Assembly (NCBI GenBank): GCA_023436685.1
Contig: JAEZIL010000151.1
Span: 1-9,404, forward strand
Length of the DNA stretch: 9,404 nt
Source of the DNA: Bacteroidota bacterium
GTDB lineage: Bacteria; Bacteroidota; Bacteroidia; Chitinophagales; Chitinophagaceae
Direction: 5' to 3'
Positions 5,915 to 9,404 of the stretch are shown piece after piece. Positions within the stretch are counted from its first letter, which is position 1. Each line of letters starts with the position of its first letter. The notes under the pieces were generated by a model. That model was not told the origin of the DNA and ran no database searches. It saw only the letters and a program-made list of their open reading frames with translations. Both the position numbers and the translations under genes were made by a program.

Positions 5915-6625
5915 ATGACTACAAAAGAAAAAAAAGCCTCATTACTGGTAGTAGAAGATGAAGAAAGCTTGCGGGAAGCTCTTAAGCTGAACCTTGAGCT
6001 TGAAGGATATGAAGTAACAACAGCAGATAACGGCCCTGCAGTGTTAAAAATGGTTAAAAACGAATATTTCGACCTAATCATACTGGATATTATGTTGCCG
6101 GATATGGATGGTATTACTGTTTGTGAAACTATACGCATGCAACATAACGATGTTCCTATCCTATTCCTTTCGGCTCGAAATTCGGGTGCTGACAGGGTAG
6201 AAGGCTTAAAAAAGGGCGGTGATGATTATATGACAAAGCCTTTTAACCTGGAAGAACTTTTGTTGAGGGTAGACAAACTGATAGTTAAAAACAAGAAAAT
6301 TAAAGAACCTCAGGCTGTACCTGATATTTACGAGTTTGCCGGTTGTAAAATAGATTTTGCAGCTCATGAATGTGTAGATAAAACGGGTAATATACAGGAG
6401 CTAAGCAAAAAAGAGGCTGCTTTATTGAAATTGTTGGTAGAGCACGAGGGCGAAGTAGTATCGCGCGAGCATATATTGCAGATAGTATGGGGTTATAATG
6501 TGTACCCTACAACCCGCACCATAGATAACTTTATACTAAATTTCCGAAAGCATTTTGAAGCAGACAGCCGCAACCCTAAACATTTTCATTCGGTAAGGGG
6601 CATAGGGTATAAGTTTACGGCATAG
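5915..6625 (+). CDS. OmpR/PhoB-family response regulator
   Basis: This 236-residue two-component transcription regulator has a receiver domain at about 9-122 with a complete phosphorylation site: acidic pocket E14-D15, phosphoacceptor D58 in IILDIMLPDMDG, switch Ser86 in LSARN and K108 in DDYMTKPF. The C-terminal winged-helix domain (about 138-236) ends in the typical TTRTIDNFILNFRKH recognition-helix region and HSVRGIGYKF hairpin. An in-frame ATG 28 codons upstream (5831) would add a leader unlike the family. The ATG at 5915 gives the usual short lead-in to the first beta strand. No histidine kinase gene lies on either side, so its sensor partner must be encoded elsewhere and its targets are unknown. 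No Shine-Dalgarno is visible. Upstream, TATGTTTA at 5889-5896 is a weak -7 candidate. Confidence 0.93.
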   Translation: MTTKEKKASLLVVEDEESLREALKLNLELEGYEVTTADNGPAVLKMVKNEYFDLIILDIMLPDMDGITVCETIRMQHNDVPILFLSARNSGADRVEGLKKGGDDYMTKPFNLEELLLRVDKLIVKNKKIKEPQAVPDIYEFAGCKIDFAAHECVDKTGNIQELSKKEAALLKLLVEHEGEVVSREHILQIVWGYNVYPTTRTIDNFILNFRKHFEADSRNPKHFHSVRGIGYKFTA

Positions 6626-6626
6626 A

Positions 6627-6656
6627 TTGCGTGTTTAAAAGTTTTTAGTATTTTCA
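6627..6656 (+). promoter_or_regulatory. Candidate promoter for the small lipoprotein gene
   Basis: TTG (6627-6629), a 19-nt spacer and TATTTTCA (6649-6656, a degenerate TAnnTTTG) have the correct Bacteroidota spacing. The element lies 31 nt before the ATG at 6688 and starts right after the response-regulator stop, suggesting separate transcription of the lipoprotein gene. Confidence 0.4.
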
Positions 6657-6687
6657 ACCTCGAAACTACTTATTCAAACATCCGATC

Positions 6688-7005
6688 ATGCGTAAATATT
6701 TATTGGGCGCGGCACTACTATCTATATTAGCCGTTTCATGTAATAAGAATAAAGACATGGAAAGTGCTACTGTTATTGATACAGGCGATGTTGCCCAAGG
6801 CGGTTGCGGATATGTTTTAAGGCTAACTGATGATGGTAGGGATTTGAGGCCTACATATCTTCCATCAGCCTATCAACATAATGGCTATAAGGTTAAAATC
6901 AAATACAATACAGCCGGTGAGCAGTTTGTTTGTCAAACCTATCCTACTAATTCTGTATTTGAACTAATAGAACTTGCTGATATACGCAGAGATTTTGATA
7001 AATAA
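6688..7005 (+). CDS. Small lipoprotein of unknown function
   Basis: A 105-residue protein starts with a lipoprotein-type signal (MRKYLLGAALLSILAVSC), lipidation expected at Cys18. The tether NKNKD that follows is charged. The mature domain contains GGCGYVLRL (38-46) and a second Cys at 82 (EQFVCQTY); these two cysteines could form a disulfide in the periplasm. Alternating hydrophobic residues (YVLRLTDDG, KVKIKY, FELIELADI) suggest a compact beta fold. The pattern CGYV-DG-LRPTYLP-YKVKIKY resembles short conserved lipoproteins I have seen in Bacteroidota, but I know no assigned function. It follows the response regulator by 62 nt with its own candidate promoter. Its TAA stop directly abuts the stop of the convergent peroxidase gene. 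Confidence 0.8.
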   Translation: MRKYLLGAALLSILAVSCNKNKDMESATVIDTGDVAQGGCGYVLRLTDDGRDLRPTYLPSAYQHNGYKVKIKYNTAGEQFVCQTYPTNSVFELIELADIRRDFDK

Positions 7006-8067
7006 TTATTCTGTAATAACCTCTTTGAATCGAGGGTCTCTTGTAAATTCCTCATCATTCAAAGTGTTAAGAAATGCCATCAGGTCAGCTTTTTGCTGGC
7101 CTGTTAGTTTTATGCCAGACGTTAATAGTGGATCTAACGTTGGTGATTGCTGTATACCATCTGTATAATGCAGTAATACCTGATCAAGCGTATTAAACCG
7201 GCCATCATGCATATATGGCGGTGTATATTTAAGGTTTCGTAGAGATGGTACTTTGAACTTATACATATCATCGGCAAGCCGGGTAATATGTGCCCTGCCA
7301 CTATCATTAACTGAGGTTACACTAAGCCCGTTGTTTCTAAAAGACATATCAGTAAATAGCGGTTCTTTATGGCATGTAGCGCAATTTTGACGAAACACAT
7401 TAAGGCCGCTCTCTTCAGCAGGTGTGAACTCGGCCCCCGGTTCCTTCCGTATGTATTTATCATATTTCGATGTGCTGGAAACCAGCATACCCATAAATTG
7501 GGCCATAGCTTTGAAAATACGTTGAGAAGTAACCGTTTCATCGCCAAAAGCAGCCTTGAACATTGATCTATACTTAGCATCTGCACTTACTTTGCCGATG
7601 ATGTTGTCTACTGTTTCATCCATTTCTACAGGATTCTCGATGGGATTTATCGGCTGCACTTCAATGTGATTCACACCACCATCCCAAAAAAAACTGGTAT
7701 GCCAGTTCATATTAAATATTGGTGGAGAATTGCGGGTGCCTAATTTGTTGTCAACTCCATGACTTATTGCATGGTCAAGCTGTGCAAATGCAGAAAAAGG
7801 TTGATGGCAGCTTCCACAAGAGGTAGAATTATCTCGCGATAACCGGGTATCAAAAAAGAGTTTTTTACCTAATTCAAAACCTTCAGCAGTTAATTTATTG
7901 TTTTCAAAATTGTAAAACGGTTGCGGCCACCCTTCCGGTATCTTAAACGTAATATCTTGTTTTGCTACAACAGAAGCCGGACTAAAATCAGGGTCAGGAC
8001 GACAAGCTGTAAATAGCGAAACAGATACAATAAAACACGACAAAAAGAGGATGAACCCTTGCTTCAT
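7006..8067 (-). CDS. Di-heme cytochrome c peroxidase-like lipoprotein (CCP/MauG superfamily)
   Basis: This 353-residue exported protein is predicted to reduce hydrogen peroxide to water, or oxidise another periplasmic substrate, using two c-type hemes. The N-terminus has a signal peptide ending in LFTAC, lipidation expected at Cys22. Two CXXCH heme sites are present: CGSCH (84-88) and CATCH (229-233). Family segments are LGKKLFFDTRLSRDNSTSC (66-84), GTRNSPPIFN (110-119), FFWDGGV (126-132), NPIENPVEM (141-149) and VPSLRNLKYTPPYMHDGRF (273-291). M286 in PYMHDG is the usual axial ligand of the C-terminal heme and favours a CcpA-like peroxidase over MauG, which has Tyr. Length fits the family. 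The upstream region holds a -7 box at 8098-8105 with an overlapping palindrome. There is no terminator at the 3' end, which abuts the convergent lipoprotein gene. Confidence 0.92.
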   Translation of the reverse strand: MKQGFILFLSCFIVSVSLFTACRPDPDFSPASVVAKQDITFKIPEGWPQPFYNFENNKLTAEGFELGKKLFFDTRLSRDNSTSCGSCHQPFSAFAQLDHAISHGVDNKLGTRNSPPIFNMNWHTSFFWDGGVNHIEVQPINPIENPVEMDETVDNIIGKVSADAKYRSMFKAAFGDETVTSQRIFKAMAQFMGMLVSSTSKYDKYIRKEPGAEFTPAEESGLNVFRQNCATCHKEPLFTDMSFRNNGLSVTSVNDSGRAHITRLADDMYKFKVPSLRNLKYTPPYMHDGRFNTLDQVLLHYTDGIQQSPTLDPLLTSGIKLTGQQKADLMAFLNTLNDEEFTRDPRFKEVITE

Positions 8068-8085
8068 AACTAATTAACCGCAATG

Positions 8086-8101
8086 TTTGGATTGATCCAA
8101 A
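8086..8101. repeat. Perfect inverted repeat, candidate operator of the peroxidase gene
   Basis: TTTGGAT (8086-8092), spacer TG, ATCCAAA (8095-8101) form a 7-bp perfect palindrome. It lies between the peroxidase ATG (8067) and its -7 box (8098-8105), overlapping the latter. There is no U-tract and the loop would be too small for a terminator, so a dimeric DNA-binding protein site is the more likely reading. This is inference from position. Confidence 0.45.
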
Positions 8102-8105
8102 TTTA
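8098..8105 (-). promoter_or_regulatory. Putative -7 box of the peroxidase gene
   Basis: On the minus strand this reads TAAATTTG, a full TAnnTTTG match ending 30 nt before the ATG at 8067. It lies in the 54-nt gap after the upstream unknown gene, so the peroxidase gene probably has its own promoter. No -33 TTG at the right spacing is seen. Confidence 0.5.
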
Positions 8106-8121
8106 CGATTTTTATACTATT

Positions 8122-8427
8122 TTACCATTGTAAGTCAGTATCATCTATAGGATCGCGGGTAAATTTAGTACGGCTTTGTATTTTTTGCATCTGGCGCTTA
8201 TATACTAATAAGGCCAACTCTTCTGCAATATTTTGTTTGGTTAAGGCTTGTTGAAGAGCTACTTCAGGAATATCCAGGCGGTACATTAATTGGAAGAACT
8301 CGTCCGGGCTGTTTGCTATTACTGATGCTAACTTATCCGCCAACTTTTGCAATAGTTCTTCATCCGATATTGTATCTGGTATTTGCAAGCCCAGTTGCTT
8401 ACGTAGCAGTTCATTTAGCTGGTTCAT
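8122..8427 (-). CDS. Conserved-looking small cytoplasmic protein, function unknown
   Basis: A 101-residue protein starts at the ATG at 8425-8427 (MNQLNELLRKQLGL) and ends in Trp. There is no signal peptide or membrane segment. Residues 1-85 look almost entirely helical with amphipathic leucine spacing (DEELLQKLADKLASVI, EFFQLMYRLDIPEVALQQAL, EELALLVYKRQMQKIQ), followed by a basic then acidic tail (RTKFTRDPIDDTDLQW). I do not recognise a named family. The frame can be extended 9 codons to a TTG inside the upstream hairpin, which I reject because the extension is read from the terminator stem. The ATG lies 8 nt after the glyS terminator stem on the same strand, so expression presumably relies on terminator read-through or on a promoter I cannot see. 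The peroxidase gene follows 54 nt downstream. Confidence 0.75.
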   Translation of the reverse strand: MNQLNELLRKQLGLQIPDTISDEELLQKLADKLASVIANSPDEFFQLMYRLDIPEVALQQALTKQNIAEELALLVYKRQMQKIQSRTKFTRDPIDDTDLQW

Positions 8428-8454
8428 AATAAAATTGCCGGCTCTTGCCGGCAA
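8428..8454 (-). terminator. Hairpin terminator downstream of glyS
   Basis: On the minus strand TTGCCGGC-AAGA-GCCGGCAA (8435-8442 with 8447-8454, 8-bp perfect stem, 4-nt loop) is followed by TTTTATT. It lies 5 nt after the glyS TAA and ends flush with the ATG of the next gene. It has the shape of an intrinsic terminator with a short U-tract. Confidence 0.75.
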
Positions 8455-8459
8455 CAGTT

Positions 8460-9404
8460 TTAAAAAGTTTGTATTGCTTTCATTACAATATCCCTGACAT
8501 TGTTAATAGGTACGCGTTCTTGTATCATCTCATCGCGGTAGCGTATAGTAACAGTCTGGTCATCTTTTGTTTGGTGATCTATTGTTACGCAAAATGGTGT
8601 ACCGATGGCATCTTGCCGGCGATAACGTTTACCTATAGTATCTTTCTCTTCGTAAAAGCATTTAAAGTAGGGCCTGCATTGATTCATTAGCTCGCGAGCT
8701 ATTTCAGGTAAACCATCTTTTTTCAGCAATGGCAATATTGCCAATTTGATAGGTGCCAGCATTGGCGGAAATTTCAGCACTACCCGGCTATCTTTCTTTT
8801 CTTCAGTGCTTAAGTCTTCTTCTTTATAAGCTTCGCTCATCACCATCATTACTGTTCGGTCAAGGCCTATAGAAGTTTCAACTACATATGGTATATAGTG
8901 TTGGTTCAGCTCTGTATCGAAATAAGTTAACTTCTTACCACTGTATTGCTGATGGTTCTTTAAGTCGAAATCGGTACGGCTATGTATACCTTCTACTTCT
9001 TTAAAGCCGAATGGGAAATCGTATTCAATATCGCAGGCTGCATCGGCATAGTGTGCCAGCTTTACATGGTCGTGAAAGCGGTAGCGCTCCTGCGGTATAC
9101 CCAGGCTCAGGTGCCATTTCATGCGGGTTTCCTTCCATTTCTCGTACCATTCCATTTGCGTGCCAGGGCGTACGAAGAATTGCATCTCCATCTGTTCAAA
9201 TTCACGCATACGGAAGATAAACTGGCGGGCAACTATCTCGTTACGAAAAGCTTTACCTGTTTGTGCAATACCGAAAGGGATCTTCATACGGCCTGTCTTC
9301 TGCACGTTCAGAAAATTGACGAATATGCCTTGAGCGGTCTCAGGGCGGAGATATATAACGCTTGCATCTTCTGCTACCGAACCCATCTCCGTTGAAAACA
9401 TCAG
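8460..9404 (-). CDS. glyS: Glycyl-tRNA synthetase, C-terminal two thirds (5' end outside window)
   Basis: This class II synthetase charges tRNA-Gly with glycine. It is the alpha2, eukaryote/archaea-like form found in Bacteroidota, not the bacterial alpha2beta2 glyQ/glyS type. The frame is open from the right edge (first codon CTG, Leu, before MFSTEMG) to the TAA at 8460-8462, giving 314 residues of a protein usually near 490. Visible segments are YLRPETAQGIFVNF, motif 2 (FRNEI followed by RQFIFRMREFEQMEMQFF), the glycine-pocket and insertion regions, motif 3 (ETSIGLDRTVMMVM) and the C-terminal anticodon-binding domain beginning at about PPMLAPIKLAILPL and ending RVPINNVRDIVMKAIQTF. The internal Met at 9401 is not the true start. 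A hairpin terminator follows the stop by 5 nt. Confidence 0.95.
   Translation of the reverse strand: MMFSTEMGSVAEDASVIYLRPETAQGIFVNFLNVQKTGRMKIPFGIAQTGKAFRNEIVARQFIFRMREFEQMEMQFFVRPGTQMEWYEKWKETRMKWHLSLGIPQERYRFHDHVKLAHYADAACDIEYDFPFGFKEVEGIHSRTDFDLKNHQQYSGKKLTYFDTELNQHYIPYVVETSIGLDRTVMMVMSEAYKEEDLSTEEKKDSRVVLKFPPMLAPIKLAILPLLKKDGLPEIARELMNQCRPYFKCFYEEKDTIGKRYRRQDAIGTPFCVTIDHQTKDDQTVTIRYRDEMIQERVPINNVRDIVMKAIQTF

Noticed and set aside
7317..7586. Minus-strand 89-codon frame inside the peroxidase gene
   Set aside because: Same-strand out-of-frame shadow; the di-heme protein frame with both CXXCH motifs is clearly the coding one.
8982..9395. Long plus-strand frame (137 codons) opposite glyS
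   Set aside because: Antisense shadow of a highly conserved synthetase region; no motif, start signal or promoter.
1..9404. Search for CRISPR repeats, insertion sequences, integrase sites, toxin-antitoxin or defence genes
   Set aside because: No regularly spaced direct repeats, no transposase or recombinase motifs, and the tRNA-Leu 3' end has no duplicated att-like copy that I can see; the gene content is ordinary core genome.

Overview
The window reads as chromosomal housekeeping DNA from a member of the Bacteroidota, most likely a Chitinophagia/Sphingobacteriia-type organism. The evidence is moderate AT content, absence of Shine-Dalgarno sequences before almost every gene, repeated TAnnTTTG-type -7 boxes (one with a perfectly spaced TTTG -33 element before a tRNA), a short Bacteroidota-style phosphatidylserine decarboxylase, a eukaryote-like alpha2 glycyl-tRNA synthetase, a trigger factor with a degenerate PPIase region, and several small lipoproteins or exported proteins.

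Layout. The left edge (1-795, minus strand) is the N-terminal part of dxs (isoprenoid precursor synthesis), which runs off the window. Divergent from it is a plus-strand lipid/membrane block: a CPBP-family intramembrane protease, cdsA (CDP-diacylglycerol synthase) 10 nt later, then psd (phosphatidylserine decarboxylase) with its own -7 box. It is followed by a 54-residue exported Cys/Lys-rich peptide gene, too short for a 60-residue ORF cutoff, a perfect hairpin terminator, and an exported DUF6265-like protein. A bidirectional terminator separates these from the convergent minus-strand trigger factor gene (tig). Upstream of tig on the same strand lies tRNA-Leu(UAG), with its own promoter and terminator. 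Then come two plus-strand genes: an orphan OmpR-type response regulator and a small lipoprotein. The right third is all minus strand: a di-heme cytochrome c peroxidase-like lipoprotein whose stop codon abuts that of the convergent lipoprotein, a 101-residue conserved-looking protein of unknown function, and the C-terminal two thirds of glycyl-tRNA synthetase, which runs off the right edge.

Functional view. cdsA and psd act in one pathway (phosphatidic acid to CDP-DAG to PS to PE; the PS synthase is not here), and the CPBP protease is apparently co-transcribed with cdsA. tRNA-Leu, tig and glyS are all translation or protein-biogenesis genes, but they have separate transcription signals. No mobile element, CRISPR array, toxin-antitoxin pair, phage gene or defence island is visible. 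I see no convincing undescribed multi-gene system. The items most worth a second look are the Cys-Cys/Lys exported micro-protein, a palindrome over the promoter of the peroxidase gene, two terminator hairpins placed almost against the next start codon, and the natural oligo-His tail of trigger factor.
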